Assembly: GCF_022398325.1 (NCBI RefSeq)
Contig: NZ_JAKEVD010000014.1
Coordinates: 1,632 to 65,631, forward strand
DNA length: 64,000 nucleotides
Direction of reading: 5' to 3'
Source: Shewanella sp. Isolate13
Lineage (GTDB): Bacteria; Pseudomonadota; Gammaproteobacteria; Enterobacterales; Shewanellaceae
Positions 27,977-38,323 of the stretch are shown here, piece by piece. The translations under genes and the position numbers were made by a program. The notes beneath the pieces were generated by a model that had not been told where the DNA came from, searched no databases, and saw only the letters and a program-made list of their open reading frames with translations. Position 1 is the first letter of the stretch. Every line of letters begins with the position of its first letter.

Positions 27977-29965
27977 ATGATGAACAAAAAAAGCATATTG
28001 ACCATTCCTGTGGTCACTCTGGGGCTGATCTCTGCCCCAACTTTTGCCGAAACCAGTCAAAAAGATGAAAAATCAGAGCCAGTGGAACGCATCATTGTCA
28101 CTGGCGAACTGATGAAAGATCCAACTAAGACCTATACCGATCCAAAAAAACCAAGACTGCCCTTGCCAGCCTATGATGGCGCAGGATTTCTTAAGACCAT
28201 CCCCGGTTTCAGTATCGGCCGAAAAGGCGGCGCAGGTGGTGACCCAAGCCTGCGTGGCCTAGGTGGCTCACGTTTAAGCATTGTCGACGATGGCCAGCAT
28301 GTTTACGGTACTTGCGGTGGCCGCATGGATCCACCCACAGCCTATATCTACCCAGAAGCCTATGACAACATCACGGTCATCAAAGGACCACAAACCGTTA
28401 AATATGGCCCTGTGGGCAGTGCCGGTACCGTGTTGTTCGAAAAAGATCGCCACAATTTCGATGAGCCAGGTGTGGATGGCCGCGCCAGCATGACCGCGGG
28501 TAGCTTTGGCCGCACCGATTACTTAGTCGAACTAAAAGCTGGTGACGAAAAGCATTACTTCGATATGGATGTTAACCAATCAAAAAGCGATCATTATAAA
28601 GATGGTGACGGTAACAAGGTGCAGTCGAGCTATGACCGCTCCAACTATAACTTTGCGCTGGGCTGGACGCCCTCAGAGCAGACCGTACTTGAGCTAGCCT
28701 ATGGCAGTTCATCAGGGGAAGCTGAGTACGCCGACCGCGCCAATAAAGCCCGCGAGATCGCCAATGAAAACCTCACCTTCCTGCTGCAACATGAGTTTGA
28801 TAGTGAGTGGCTAAATAACATCGAACTACAAGCCTACACCAACGAAAACGACCATATCATGGATCAATTCGACCAAGGCATAAACTCAGGAACTAACGTC
28901 AGACGCGGCACCTATGGTGGTCACCTATGGGCTGACTTTACCTTAGCCACAGACTGGACCTTAACAGCAGGTGTTGACCACATGGATAGCACACACGAAG
29001 GTCGCAGTATCAACCCTGCCGTCGATAATGGTTTAGACGACCTACTCAACAAGCCATTTAAAGACAACATGCGTTATCAGGCGACAGGCCTATTCTTAGA
29101 GTCCACCTACAACCTTTCAAGCGGTAAGTTACTTGCCGGTGCCCGCTATGACCATTGGAACACTGAACTCATGGTCGGTCAGAAAGGCGAGCGCAGTGAC
29201 GATCTATTTAGCGGTTACGGTCGCTACGAACTCACCTCTGGTAACAGCCAATACTATGCTGGCGTTGGCCATGCCCAGCGTATGCCTGACTACTGGGAGA
29301 TCATGAAGTCAGACATCAACAACCCGAGTCAAAAAGCATTCGATTTAGCACCAGAAAAAACTACCCAACTAGATATTGGTTGGATCTACGAAGCCGATGT
29401 CGCCATCTCGACCTCTCTGTATTACGGTGAGATCCGCGACTATATCTTGATTGACGTTAACCAAGGACCTGCGGCTACAGCCTATAACATCGATGCCACC
29501 GTCTATGGCGGTGAGATCGCGGCAACGATCCCGTTAACTGAACATTTCTCAAGTCAGACCAGCGTCAGCTACAGCCATGGTGAGAATGACACGGCGGGAA
29601 CACCATTAGGCCAAATTCCACCGCTTGAAGGACGTATCACCCTAGACTATCAGTACAACCAGTGGACCGCAGGCCTACTATGGCGCTTAGTTGCCGCTCA
29701 AGATAGAGTCGCGATTGGCGAAGGTAACATCTCAGGCCAAGACTTAGGTGAAAGCAGCGGCTTCGGCACCCTCGCCTTCAACGCTAGCTGGAAACACAAT
29801 GAAGCACTACTAGTCAGCTTCGGTGTAGAAAACCTATTCGATATCACCTATGCCGAGCACATTAGCCGCTCAGGTGCAGGCAACGATATTCCGGGTAGCT
29901 CACCTATGTTCCAAGTTAACGAGCCTGGCCGTACCGCTTGGGTTAAAGTCGATTACACTTTCTAA
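27977..29965 (+). CDS. TonB-dependent outer membrane receptor, copper receptor type (OprC/NosA-like)
   Basis: 662 aa. Signal peptide ends near residue 25 (ISAPTFA). A TonB-box-like VERIIVTGEL and a plug domain (about 60-170) follow, with the copper-receptor signature CGGRMDPPTAYIYP. A 22-strand barrel ends in an aromatic residue (KVDYTF). OprC/NosA proteins import copper or feed it to nitrous oxide reductase. The gene stands alone; no TonB/ExbBD nearby. The plug motif supports copper rather than siderophore uptake, but direct metal specificity is inferred. Confidence 0.85.
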   Translation: MMNKKSILTIPVVTLGLISAPTFAETSQKDEKSEPVERIIVTGELMKDPTKTYTDPKKPRLPLPAYDGAGFLKTIPGFSIGRKGGAGGDPSLRGLGGSRLSIVDDGQHVYGTCGGRMDPPTAYIYPEAYDNITVIKGPQTVKYGPVGSAGTVLFEKDRHNFDEPGVDGRASMTAGSFGRTDYLVELKAGDEKHYFDMDVNQSKSDHYKDGDGNKVQSSYDRSNYNFALGWTPSEQTVLELAYGSSSGEAEYADRANKAREIANENLTFLLQHEFDSEWLNNIELQAYTNENDHIMDQFDQGINSGTNVRRGTYGGHLWADFTLATDWTLTAGVDHMDSTHEGRSINPAVDNGLDDLLNKPFKDNMRYQATGLFLESTYNLSSGKLLAGARYDHWNTELMVGQKGERSDDLFSGYGRYELTSGNSQYYAGVGHAQRMPDYWEIMKSDINNPSQKAFDLAPEKTTQLDIGWIYEADVAISTSLYYGEIRDYILIDVNQGPAATAYNIDATVYGGEIAATIPLTEHFSSQTSVSYSHGENDTAGTPLGQIPPLEGRITLDYQYNQWTAGLLWRLVAAQDRVAIGEGNISGQDLGESSGFGTLAFNASWKHNEALLVSFGVENLFDITYAEHISRSGAGNDIPGSSPMFQVNEPGRTAWVKVDYTF

Positions 29966-29985
29966 GCCATAAACCATTTGCCCCA

Positions 29986-30018
29986 TAAAAAAGCCGCTCA
30001 ATGAGCGGCTTTTTATTA
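29986..30018. terminator. Bidirectional terminator between the TonB receptor and the aminotransferase
   Basis: AAAAAAGCCGCTCA / TGAGCGGCTTTTTA with A-run on one side and T-run on the other; serves the two convergent genes. Confidence 0.9.
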
Positions 30019-30028
30019 GCAAGTATGG

Positions 30029-31165
30029 CTAAGCCAATACTTCCTCTAATGCTTTAAGGCACAAGGCCACATTTTCACGGCGTGCACCAAAGCCCATCAA
30101 GCCGATACGCCAAGCTTTGCCCGCGAGTGCGCCAAGACCCGCACCAATCTCTAGATTATAGTTTTCCAACAACTGTTTTCTGATCTTAGCGTCATCGATC
30201 CCCTCTGGAATATAAACTGCGTTCAACTGAGGTAAACGACACGCTTCAGCTACCACAAATTTAAGCCCTAACCGCTGCAAACCATGACGCAGAACTTGGT
30301 GCATATCCGCATGGCGCTGCCAAGCAAGCTCCAGCCCTTCGGCTGCTAATAAACGCAGCGACTCATGTAGAGCATAGAGGGCATTTACCGGAGCAGTATG
30401 ATGGTAGCTACGCTTGCCATCGCTAGAAGCATCCCAATAACCCATGACTAAGGTTTGATCGAGGAACCAGCTTTGTACCGGCGTCTTGCGCGCCTTTAGC
30501 TTGGCAACCGCTGCAGGAGAGAAGGAAACAGGAGATAAACCTGGCACACAAGATAAGCACTTCTGGCTACCGGAATAGATTGCATCTATGCCCCACTCGT
30601 CCACCCTTAACTCGACGCCGCCTAAAGAGGTCACCGCATCGACTATCGATAAGCAGTCATATTGCTTAGCCAGAGCACACAAAGCCTTAGCATCTGACAG
30701 CGCTCCGGTGGAGGTCTCGGCGTGGACAAACGCGAGGAACTTAGCATCTGGATTGGCCGCCAACGCACTGGCAACCGCATCGGTATCGACCGCTTCTCCC
30801 CACTCGTTATCAACGATCACGGCAACGCCGCCAACACGCTCAACGTTTTGGCGCATCCGCTCACCAAACACGCCGTTGCGACACACAATCACCTTCTCAC
30901 CGGGCTCAACGAGATTCACAAAGCAGGTTTCCATACCAGCACTGCCTGGAGCAGAGACCGCCATGGTCATCTCATTCTTAGTCTGAAATGCGTATTGGAT
31001 TAGCGCCTTAAGCTCATCCATCATTTCGACAAATAGCGGATCTAAATGGCCGATGGTTGGCTTAGCTTGCGCTGCAAGCACTTCAGGGTATACATCAGAG
31101 GGACCTGGACCCATAAGGATCCGGCGTGGTGGGCAAAAAGGCTCAATAAAGGGTGCGGGTAACAT
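30029..31165 (-). CDS. Class V aminotransferase (serine-pyruvate / alanine-glyoxylate aminotransferase type)
   Basis: 378 aa PLP enzyme. N-terminus has RRILMGPGPSDVYPEVLAAQ, followed by GSAGMETCFVNLVEPGEKV, VDAVTSLGGVEL and the PLP lysine Lys202 in SGSQKCLS. The family transfers amino groups from serine or alanine to pyruvate or glyoxylate (also purine-linked members). The AGAGGA ribosome site precedes the ATG. Monocistronic; exact substrate uncertain. Confidence 0.87.
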   Translation of the reverse strand: MLPAPFIEPFCPPRRILMGPGPSDVYPEVLAAQAKPTIGHLDPLFVEMMDELKALIQYAFQTKNEMTMAVSAPGSAGMETCFVNLVEPGEKVIVCRNGVFGERMRQNVERVGGVAVIVDNEWGEAVDTDAVASALAANPDAKFLAFVHAETSTGALSDAKALCALAKQYDCLSIVDAVTSLGGVELRVDEWGIDAIYSGSQKCLSCVPGLSPVSFSPAAVAKLKARKTPVQSWFLDQTLVMGYWDASSDGKRSYHHTAPVNALYALHESLRLLAAEGLELAWQRHADMHQVLRHGLQRLGLKFVVAEACRLPQLNAVYIPEGIDDAKIRKQLLENYNLEIGAGLGALAGKAWRIGLMGFGARRENVALCLKALEEVLA

Positions 31166-31430
31166 GATATTTCCTCTAAAACTGGTCGCTTGGTATTAGG
31201 TTTTAATTCGACTGCCGCCATACTGCTATAACGAAAAATAGCATCAAGCCCCTACGTATTAGTCAGTCTGTGGTGAAATATTATTATTGTTATTCTATCT
31301 ATGGGTTAAGTTAGCCTAACAGTATAAAAAACCAACTTCAGGCCATACTACAAAAAAAGCTCTGGGACTATCAACCAGATAGCTGATAAATCTTGTATCG
31401 ACTCTCGATTCCAAGCAACACGGCCGCCAT
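31166..31430 (-). other. Intergenic region upstream of the aminotransferase, no recognised feature
   Basis: Spacer of 265 bases between the ilvA terminator and the aminotransferase start; should contain the aminotransferase promoter. No gene or clear operator seen. Confidence 0.4.
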
Positions 31431-31463
31431 AAAAAAGGCAGCATCGAAAATCTCTGCTGCCTA
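31431..31463 (-). terminator. Terminator of the ilv operon
   Basis: Minus-strand stem AGGCAGCA / TGCTGCCT followed by six T, 25 bases after the ilvA stop. Confidence 0.88.
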
Positions 31464-31487
31464 CTCTTCTTGTTAGTTCAATTTTAC

Positions 31488-33041
31488 CTACCGACTAAGG
31501 TTACCTAAAAACAGCTGATAAGCAGGGCTATCGGTCTCCTCTTGATAGACAAACCCCAGCTCAGTTAAGAACTGCTTAAAGGCTAGATTATCGCCTTCTG
31601 GCACTTCGAATCCTGCCAGCACTCGACCATAAGCCGCGCCGTGATTGCGGTAATGGAACAGACTGATATTCCACTTACTCTGCAAGGTGGTTAAAAACTT
31701 AAACAGTGCACCAGGATGCTCTGGAAACTCAAAGCTAAACAAACGCTCCTCTATCGGCTCAGGCGGCTGACCACCAACCATATAGCGCACATGCAGTTTA
31801 GCAGTCTCATCATTAGACAGGTCTTGTACCCCAAAGCCTTCCGACTCCAGCTTGGCAATAATCTCATCGAGCTCGATTTGCCCCTGTGTGAGTCGAATTC
31901 CCGCAAACACCACGGCTTTATCGCGGCTACTAAAACGATAGTTAAACTCGGTCATCGCACGCTTCTCTAACAGCTCACAGAAACGCAGAAATACACCTGG
32001 GCGCTCCGGTACTTTTACCGCCAAAATCGCTTCTTTCTGCTCTCCGAGCTCACAGCGCTCAGACACATACCGCAGGCTATGGAAGTTGACATTAGCCCCA
32101 CTCAAGATAGCAGCAACCTTCTGGCCTTTACCGCTACTGCCGATATACTTTTTTAAGCCTGCCAGCGATAGTGCGCCCGACGGTTCGGCAATCGCCCGCG
32201 TATCTTCGAAGATATCTTTCACCGCCGCGCAGATCTCATCTGAGCTCACTGTGATGACATCATCAACATATTCGCGGGCCAGCCTAAACGGCTCGGCGCC
32301 AATCTGCTTAACCGCCACACCATCGGCAAACAAGCCAACTTGCGGCAGAACCACGCGCTCATCGGCCTCAAGCGCAGCCTTTAAACAGGCGGAATCCTCC
32401 GGCTCGACGCCGATAATCTTCACCTGGGGCATCACCGCCTTATAATAAGCCGCCACCCCCGCAATCAGGCCTCCGCCGCCAACGGGCACGAAGACCACTT
32501 CAAGATCACGCTGCTGTTGCAGCATCTCTTGAGCCACCGTACCTTGCCCGGCAATCACAGCTTCATCGTCGAAAGGGGCAACATAGACTCGCCCCTCATC
32601 GCGCGCCAGACTCTGCGCGTGGGCATTGGCCTGATCGAAGGCTTGACCATGGAGCACCACCTCGCCGCCTAAGCGCCTAACCGCATCCACCTTAATGTCG
32701 GGCGTTGTTTCTGGCATCACGATAACCGCACTGATACCGCGGGCCGAGGCTGACATAGCAACGCCTTGGGCGTGATTTCCCGCCGAGGCGCAAACCACGC
32801 CACACTCACACTCTTCGACACTTAGCTCGGCAATCTTATTGTAAGCGCCGCGCAGCTTAAATGAGTGCACAGGCTGCAGATCTTCACGCTTTAAAAACAC
32901 CTGACAGCCCAAGCGCCCCGACAGTTTATTCAGGCTCGATAACGGTGTGACTTTAGCCACATCATAAACTGACGACAGCAAGGTTTTCTGCAGATAATAA
33001 TGGGCCAAATCCAGTTGTGATTGTGATGCTAGAGCCAACAT
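31488..33041 (-). CDS. ilvA: Threonine ammonia-lyase (threonine deaminase), biosynthetic
   Basis: 517 aa (E. coli IlvA 514). Converts threonine to 2-oxobutanoate, the first step of isoleucine synthesis. PLP lysine is Lys62 in HSFKLRGAYNK; glycine loop VPVGGGGLIAG; C-terminal pair of ACT-like regulatory domains (about 335-515) for isoleucine inhibition/valine activation. Last gene of the ilvGMEDA operon, 28 bases after ilvD; the strong terminator follows. Confidence 0.96.
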   Translation of the reverse strand: MLALASQSQLDLAHYYLQKTLLSSVYDVAKVTPLSSLNKLSGRLGCQVFLKREDLQPVHSFKLRGAYNKIAELSVEECECGVVCASAGNHAQGVAMSASARGISAVIVMPETTPDIKVDAVRRLGGEVVLHGQAFDQANAHAQSLARDEGRVYVAPFDDEAVIAGQGTVAQEMLQQQRDLEVVFVPVGGGGLIAGVAAYYKAVMPQVKIIGVEPEDSACLKAALEADERVVLPQVGLFADGVAVKQIGAEPFRLAREYVDDVITVSSDEICAAVKDIFEDTRAIAEPSGALSLAGLKKYIGSSGKGQKVAAILSGANVNFHSLRYVSERCELGEQKEAILAVKVPERPGVFLRFCELLEKRAMTEFNYRFSSRDKAVVFAGIRLTQGQIELDEIIAKLESEGFGVQDLSNDETAKLHVRYMVGGQPPEPIEERLFSFEFPEHPGALFKFLTTLQSKWNISLFHYRNHGAAYGRVLAGFEVPEGDNLAFKQFLTELGFVYQEETDSPAYQLFLGNLSR

Positions 33042-33069
33042 AAACTACCTCTTAATCCCGTTAAATCGC

Positions 33070-34926
33070 TTAAACTAGCTTGCTAGTATCACGTACCGCG
33101 CCTTTATCGGCACTGGTTGCTAATAGCGCGTAGGCTTTAAGCGCCATCGATACTTGTCTTACGCGACCTAGTGGCTTCCACGCATCTTTACCTAACGCTT
33201 CCATCGCTGTACGACGAGCCGCTAACTCAAGATCACTGATCGCCAGCTTGATGGAACGTGCAGGGATATCAATTTCGATGCGATCGCCCGTTTGCACCAG
33301 ACCAATGGTGCCACCCGCTGCCGCTTCTGGCGAAATATGACCAATAGACAAGCCAGATGTCCCCCCCGAGAAACGACCATCTGTGATCAGTGCGCATTGC
33401 GTGCCTAAACCACGGGACTTCAAGTAGCTGGTTGGATAGAGCATCTCTTGCATGCCTGGGCCACCTTTCGGGCCTTCGTAACGAATAACCACCACGTCAC
33501 CTGCAACCACTTCACCACCTAAAATGCCCGCGACAGCGTCATCTTGGCTTTCATAAACACGAGCACTGCCGATAAAGGTATGGTTTGCTTCATCCACGCC
33601 AGCAGTCTTAACGATACAACCATCGAGGGCGACATTGCCCGATAGCACAGCAAGACCGCCCTCTTGACTAAAGGCGAACTCACGACTGCGAATACAACCC
33701 TGTTTACGATCGTTGTCGACACTGTCCCAGCGGCAATCTTGGCTAAAGGCCTTAGTCGTAGGAATACCTGCAGGTCCCGCAGAGAAGAACTTATGCACCG
33801 AGGCGTCATCACTCTGCACGATATCGAATCTTGCTAGTACATCGGCGAGGTTGCTGCCGGCAACATGGTACACATCATTATGAAGTAAGTTAGCGCGGTC
33901 TAGCTCACCCAAAATCCCCATCACGCCACCCGCGCGGTGAACGTCTTCCATATGATATTTAGGGGTGGAAGGCGCCACCTTACAAAGGTGCGGTACAAGA
34001 CGTGATAGACGGTCGATATCATCCATGGTGAAATCGACTTCGGCCTCTTGAGCTGCGGCAAGCAGATGCAGCACGGTATTACTCGAGCCACCCATGGCGA
34101 TATCCAGCGTTATGGCATTTTCAAAGGCTTTAAAGTTCGCGATGTTGCGCGGCAGTGCTGACTCGTCATCCTGTTGGTAATAGCGAGTAGTTAAGTCCAT
34201 GATGCGGCGACCCGCCTCAAGGAAGAGTTCGCGGCGATCGGCGTGGGTAGCCAGCATAGATCCGTTACCCGGCAGCGATAGGCCTAGCGCCTCGGTTAAA
34301 CAGTTCATCGAGTTAGCGGTGAACATGCCCGAACATGAGCCACAAGTTGGACAGGCGCTACGCTCAATCTGTTCGCTATCGGCGTCGGATACGCGCTCAT
34401 CGGCGCCTGCCACCATGGCATCGACTAAGTCCAACTTAATCAGCTTGTCTGAAAGCTTAGTTTTACCCGCCTCCATCGGCCCACCCGAGACAAAGATGAC
34501 TGGGATATTGAGTCGCAAAGATGCCATCAACATGCCGGGAGTGATTTTGTCGCAGTTAGAAATACACACTAATGCATCGGCGCAGTGGGCATTGACCATA
34601 TACTCTACGCTATCGGCAATAAGCTCGCGCGATGGTAGGCTGTAGAGCATACCGCCGTGGCCCATGGCGATACCGTCGTCTACTGCTATGGTATTAAATT
34701 CTTTAGCAATGCCACCAGCCTCTTCGATAGCACCAGCAACCAAGGAGCCCATATCTTTGAGGTGCACATGACCTGGCACAAATTGGGTGAAAGAGTTGGC
34801 GATAGCAATGATCGGCTTACCGAAGTCGTTATCTTTCACACCCGTTGCACGCCAAAGCGCACGCGCTCCCGCCATGTTACGGCCTTCGGTACTGGTTGCT
34901 GAACGTAGTTTTGGCATTGCTTTCAT
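33070..34926 (-). CDS. ilvD: Dihydroxy-acid dehydratase
   Basis: 618 aa (E. coli 616). Dehydrates 2,3-dihydroxy acids to the 2-oxo acid precursors of valine and isoleucine. Fe-S cluster cysteines lie in [12 protein letters not shown] and [12 protein letters not shown]-terminal [21 protein letters not shown] is present. AAAGGA ribosome site before the ATG. Unusually, a 117-bp 7-base tandem repeat lies just upstream, between ilvE and ilvD. Confidence 0.97.
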   Translation of the reverse strand: MKAMPKLRSATSTEGRNMAGARALWRATGVKDNDFGKPIIAIANSFTQFVPGHVHLKDMGSLVAGAIEEAGGIAKEFNTIAVDDGIAMGHGGMLYSLPSRELIADSVEYMVNAHCADALVCISNCDKITPGMLMASLRLNIPVIFVSGGPMEAGKTKLSDKLIKLDLVDAMVAGADERVSDADSEQIERSACPTCGSCSGMFTANSMNCLTEALGLSLPGNGSMLATHADRRELFLEAGRRIMDLTTRYYQQDDESALPRNIANFKAFENAITLDIAMGGSSNTVLHLLAAAQEAEVDFTMDDIDRLSRLVPHLCKVAPSTPKYHMEDVHRAGGVMGILGELDRANLLHNDVYHVAGSNLADVLARFDIVQSDDASVHKFFSAGPAGIPTTKAFSQDCRWDSVDNDRKQGCIRSREFAFSQEGGLAVLSGNVALDGCIVKTAGVDEANHTFIGSARVYESQDDAVAGILGGEVVAGDVVVIRYEGPKGGPGMQEMLYPTSYLKSRGLGTQCALITDGRFSGGTSGLSIGHISPEAAAGGTIGLVQTGDRIEIDIPARSIKLAISDLELAARRTAMEALGKDAWKPLGRVRQVSMALKAYALLATSADKGAVRDTSKLV

Positions 34927-34947
34927 CCTTTGTTTTATAAAGAAGGC

Positions 34948-35064
34948 TCTAGGTTCTAGGTTCTAGGTTCTAGGTTCTAGGTTCTAGGTTCTAGGTTCTA
35001 GGTTCTAGGTTCTAGGTTCTAGGTTCTAGGTTCTAGGTTCTAGGTTCTAGGTTCTAGGTTCTAG
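34948..35064. repeat. Heptanucleotide microsatellite (TAGGTTC)n, about 16.7 copies
   Basis: Uninterrupted array of the 7-bp unit TAGGTTC (GAACCTA on the coding strand of ilvD), 117 bp. It ends 21 bases before the ilvD start codon, inside the ilvE-ilvD spacer of the operon. No spacers, so not CRISPR. Copy number of such a tract can change by replication slippage. Confidence 0.97.
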
Positions 35065-35213
35065 CATCAAACTAGCCCCCCTAGCCTTCAATTTTCTAAT
35101 TTTTAATCTGAGATATCGTTCTCAGCTTTGATGTTTCGTCTTAATCTGTTCCGTCTTAGCTCGTGATTTGCCTAGGAACTTTCTTAGCTTTTCCTAGAAT
35201 CGAGAACCTGCCG
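35065..35213 (-). other. ilvE-ilvD spacer, mosaic intergenic sequence
   Basis: 149 bases with no gene. Words such as CCGTCTTAGCT, TAGCTTTTCCTA and GAACCTGC recur in reverse complement at about 12955-13015 downstream of bpfD, so both places hold relatives of the same intergenic sequence family. Confidence 0.5.
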
Positions 35214-36143
35214 TTAGCTTTCCAACGTCTCCAACCATCCCCACTTATCTTGGGTTTCGCCACTAAATAGGCCGAAGAAACTCTGCTGAATTTCTTTGGT
35301 GATCTCGCCGCGCTTGCCACTGCCGATCTCGATACGATCGACACTGCGTACCGGCACGATCTCGGCTGCGGTACCCGTCATAAAGATCTCATCGGCAAGA
35401 TAGAGGAATTCACGTGACATCGGCTCTTCAACTACCTGATAACCTTTGTCTCGAGCAAGGGTAATAATCGTGTCTCGAGTCAGCCCCATCAGAATAGCGG
35501 CTGTTGCCGGAGGTGTGTAGATCTTGTTCTTTTTAATCACAAAAATATTGGCACCAGCGGCTTCACTGACTAAACCGTTAGTATCTAAGGCGATGCCCTC
35601 ATCGAAGCCATTGCGCTTGGCTTCGGTGGAGATCTGTAGCGAAGAGAGGTAATTGCCCCCCGCTTTGGCTCCTGTTGGAATGGTATTCGGCGCGAGGCGA
35701 TTCCAAGAGGTCACAGCCACGTCAACCCCTGCATCCATGCTCGTTTCACCTAAATAGGCTCCCCATGGAAATGCCGCGACTAACAGGTCACATTGCGCAT
35801 CTTGTGGTGGCGTGATCCCCATCCCCACATCGCCATAAAAGGCCAAGGGGCGGATATAGGCACTCTTTAAGCTATTGGCTAATGTGGCATCACGACACGC
35901 CTGCATCACATCATCGAAGCTATACGGGATAGGCATACGGTAAATTTTGGCTGAATCAAACAGGCGCTGAACGTGCTCGGTTAAACGAAACCCCGCCGGG
36001 CCTCGGTGGGTGTCATAAACACGGATGCCTTCAAAAACGGACGTGCCATAGTGCAGCGCGTGAGACATGACATGAACCTTAGCATCACCCCAAGGCATCA
36101 TTGCACCATTGAACCAAATTAACTCTGCTGTTTTAGCGGCCAT
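35214..36143 (-). CDS. ilvE: Branched-chain amino acid aminotransferase (IlvE, class IV)
   Basis: 309 aa (E. coli 309). PLP enzyme making Val, Leu and Ile from their 2-oxo acids. PLP lysine is Lys160 in PTGAKAGGNYLSS; VFEGIRVYDTHRGPAGFRLTEH and EIFMTGTAAEIVPV are family motifs. Starts 4 bases after ilvM in the ilvGMEDA operon. A second, distantly related aminotransferase of the same activity class is at 55077-56168. Confidence 0.96.
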   Translation of the reverse strand: MAAKTAELIWFNGAMMPWGDAKVHVMSHALHYGTSVFEGIRVYDTHRGPAGFRLTEHVQRLFDSAKIYRMPIPYSFDDVMQACRDATLANSLKSAYIRPLAFYGDVGMGITPPQDAQCDLLVAAFPWGAYLGETSMDAGVDVAVTSWNRLAPNTIPTGAKAGGNYLSSLQISTEAKRNGFDEGIALDTNGLVSEAAGANIFVIKKNKIYTPPATAAILMGLTRDTIITLARDKGYQVVEEPMSREFLYLADEIFMTGTAAEIVPVRSVDRIEIGSGKRGEITKEIQQSFFGLFSGETQDKWGWLETLES

Positions 36144-36147
36144 ATTC

Positions 36148-36414
36148 TCACCCTTTCTGTTGTACTAATTCTGCTGTGGGACTGCTGAGTAATAGTTGGC
36201 AGTCGATCACATCGATAAGCTTATTGATTTGATTGGTTAGCAAGCCGATTTCGCGCTCGCTCTGCACCAGCATGTCGATGCTAGTGCTGTTATTACTGTT
36301 GAGCTGCATGCTCAAGTTAGCGATCTTAAAACCACGATGACGAACAACGCGTAGCACTCGCTCTAGCACTTCAGGTCTTTGCTGCACGTTTAACGCTAAT
36401 GAGTAATTGTTCAT
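36148..36414 (-). CDS. ilvM: Acetolactate synthase II small (regulatory) subunit
   Basis: About 88 aa from the ATG at 36414 (MNNYSLALNVQQRPEVLERV), which has GGAG nine bases upstream; an in-frame ATG at 36429 adds five residues but lacks a good ribosome site. Single ACT domain of the IlvM type (LRVVRHRGFKIANLSMQLN). Pairs with IlvG to form acetohydroxyacid synthase. Located between ilvG and ilvE. Confidence 0.92.
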   Translation of the reverse strand: MNNYSLALNVQQRPEVLERVLRVVRHRGFKIANLSMQLNSNNSTSIDMLVQSEREIGLLTNQINKLIDVIDCQLLLSSPTAELVQQKG

Positions 36415-36484
36415 ATCCTTGCTCTCCATCTCGTTTTATCGCTATTGCTCTAATGTTGTTTCTTAAACACGCAGGTGGGTGTGG

Positions 36485-38194
36485 TTAAGTTTGCTTGTCC
36501 ATCTCTTCCATCATCTCTTGGTTCGATGCCCCTGGTGGTACGAGCGGCCAGACGTTATGGGCATCGTCAATCGATACATGTAGTAAAAACGGTCCTTCGC
36601 TATTGAGCAGCTCATCTAGGCCGGCCTCGACATCACAAGCCTTATAGATATTGCGTCCTGGGATATCGAACGCCGATGCCATCTTGACAAAATCTGGGTT
36701 GTCAGAAAGATCGGTTTCACTATAACGCTCTTCAAAAAACAGCTGTTGCCACTGCTTCACCATGCCCAGCTTTTGATTATCGATAAGCAGAATTTTAACC
36801 GGCAGACGCCTACGCTTAATGGTGGTCAGCTCCTGAACATTCATCATGAAAGAGCCATCGCCTGACACAGCCACAACTGTGGCATCTGGGCGTGCGACTT
36901 TAGCGCCAATTGCCGCCGGCAGACCGAACCCCATGGTGCCAAGCCCTGCGCTTGATAGATGATCTTCGGGGCGATTAAAAAACATATGTTGAGCAACCCA
37001 CATCTGATGCTGGCCCACATCACAGGCCACAACGCTGTCTTGGGGCAGCTTATGAGCGAGACGATTTAACATAGCGGGGGCATAAATTAGCTCACCGGGA
37101 CGGTCATAACGCCACTGATGCTGCTGTTTCATCTGGGCGACCTTGGCTTGCCATGGGGCAAATTGTTCACCTAAATTTTGATGTAAGGCCGGCAAGATCT
37201 GACGCAGATCGCCAGCGATAGCCACCTCAGGCAGGCGTAATTTACCTAACTCGGCAGCATCGATATCCAGATGAATCACCTTGGCATTCTCGGCAAAGCT
37301 AGTTAAGCGTCCAGTGACTCTATCGTCAAAACGTGCACCAACCACAATAAGCAGATCGCACTCTTGCACAGCTAAATTAGCCGCTTTTGAGCCGTGCATG
37401 CCTAGCATACCCAAGTAGCCTGGCGTATCGGGGGCGATAGAGCCTAACCCCTTGAGAGTGGCAACCGATGGAATACCTGAGACCTTGATGAAGTCACGTA
37501 ACTGGTCAACGGCACTTGCCATGCCCACACCACCACCAACGTAGAGCATAGGCTGCTGAGATTGGCTAATAAGCTCGCGAGCAGCGTTTATCTGCTTGGG
37601 TGTATGCTCTGGCTCTGGCGTTACCGCTTGTAGTGGCGTCTTGTATTCGAGCATAGCGATCTGAACATCTTTAGGGATATCGACCAAAACAGGGCCAGGA
37701 CGACCCGAGGCGGCGATCTCAAAGGCTTTGTAGAGCGTAGGAACAAGCTCATCGACATGGGTCACCATAAAACTGTGCTTAGTGCATGAGAGTGACATGC
37801 CCAAAACATCGATCTCTTGAAAGGCATCGGTACCGATAACGGCTGTAGAAACTTGGCCTGTAATCGCAACCACGGGCACAGAATCGAGCAGCGCATCGGC
37901 CAGTGATGTCACCAAATTTGTAGCGCCGGGGCCTGAGGTGGCAAAACACACTCCAGTTTGACCACTGGCTCTGGCATAACCGACTGCAGCAAATGCGGCG
38001 CCCTGCTCATGACGGCTTAGCAGGTGCTCTACTGAACTGCCATAGATCGCATCGTAGATAGGCATTATCGCACCGCCTGGGTAGCCAAATACGGTTGTCA
38101 CGCCATGGGCAGCAATCGCTTTGATGACGGCGTCTGCACCTCGTATCATCTGCCCTGGTTCCATCTGCCCCTGCTCCATCTGCCCTTGTTCCAT
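36485..38194 (-). CDS. ilvG: Acetolactate synthase II large subunit
   Basis: Up to 569 aa (E. coli IlvG 548). ThDP enzyme condensing pyruvate with pyruvate or 2-oxobutanoate, the first common step of branched-chain synthesis. Motifs: [33 protein letters not shown], catalytic Glu in RHEQ, and the ThDP/Mg motif [15 protein letters not shown]. Homology starts at [12 protein letters not shown] (residue 16). It is preceded by three near-identical 15-bp repeats encoding [10 protein letters not shown] and MEPGQ, each with its own ATG and a purine-rich box, so the true start is ambiguous (38194, 38179, 38164 or 38149). The gene is full length, unlike the frameshifted ilvG of E. coli K-12. Confidence 0.95.
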   Translation of the reverse strand: MEQGQMEQGQMEPGQMIRGADAVIKAIAAHGVTTVFGYPGGAIMPIYDAIYGSSVEHLLSRHEQGAAFAAVGYARASGQTGVCFATSGPGATNLVTSLADALLDSVPVVAITGQVSTAVIGTDAFQEIDVLGMSLSCTKHSFMVTHVDELVPTLYKAFEIAASGRPGPVLVDIPKDVQIAMLEYKTPLQAVTPEPEHTPKQINAARELISQSQQPMLYVGGGVGMASAVDQLRDFIKVSGIPSVATLKGLGSIAPDTPGYLGMLGMHGSKAANLAVQECDLLIVVGARFDDRVTGRLTSFAENAKVIHLDIDAAELGKLRLPEVAIAGDLRQILPALHQNLGEQFAPWQAKVAQMKQQHQWRYDRPGELIYAPAMLNRLAHKLPQDSVVACDVGQHQMWVAQHMFFNRPEDHLSSAGLGTMGFGLPAAIGAKVARPDATVVAVSGDGSFMMNVQELTTIKRRRLPVKILLIDNQKLGMVKQWQQLFFEERYSETDLSDNPDFVKMASAFDIPGRNIYKACDVEAGLDELLNSEGPFLLHVSIDDAHNVWPLVPPGASNQEMMEEMDKQT

Positions 38195-38272
38195 AAATCA
38201 GCGCTCCACTACAATTAACTTATTTCATAAGGACTTAGATTAGATTTCCACTATCTCTAGGCCCTTAAACGA

Positions 38273-38307
38273 AAAAACCCCCGTTCCTTTCGGAGCGGGG
38301 GTTTTTG
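38273..38307 (-). terminator. ilv attenuator (intrinsic terminator between ilvL and ilvG)
   Basis: Minus-strand hairpin AAACCCCCGCTCC / GGAACGGGGGTTT with a T-run, 17 bases downstream of the leader peptide stop and 80 bases before ilvG. Its 5' arm CCCCCGCT is perfectly complementary to AGCGGGGG inside the leader reading frame (38349-38358 region), giving a mutually exclusive antiterminator. Confidence 0.9.
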
Positions 38308-38323
38308 CAATCTTAAACCTAGG

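Noticed and set aside
34948..35064. Possible CRISPR array
   Set aside because: The tract is a contiguous 7-bp repeat with no spacers and no cas genes nearby.
36485..38194. Frameshifted ilvG as in E. coli K-12
   Set aside because: The frame is intact from start to stop and all ThDP motifs are present.
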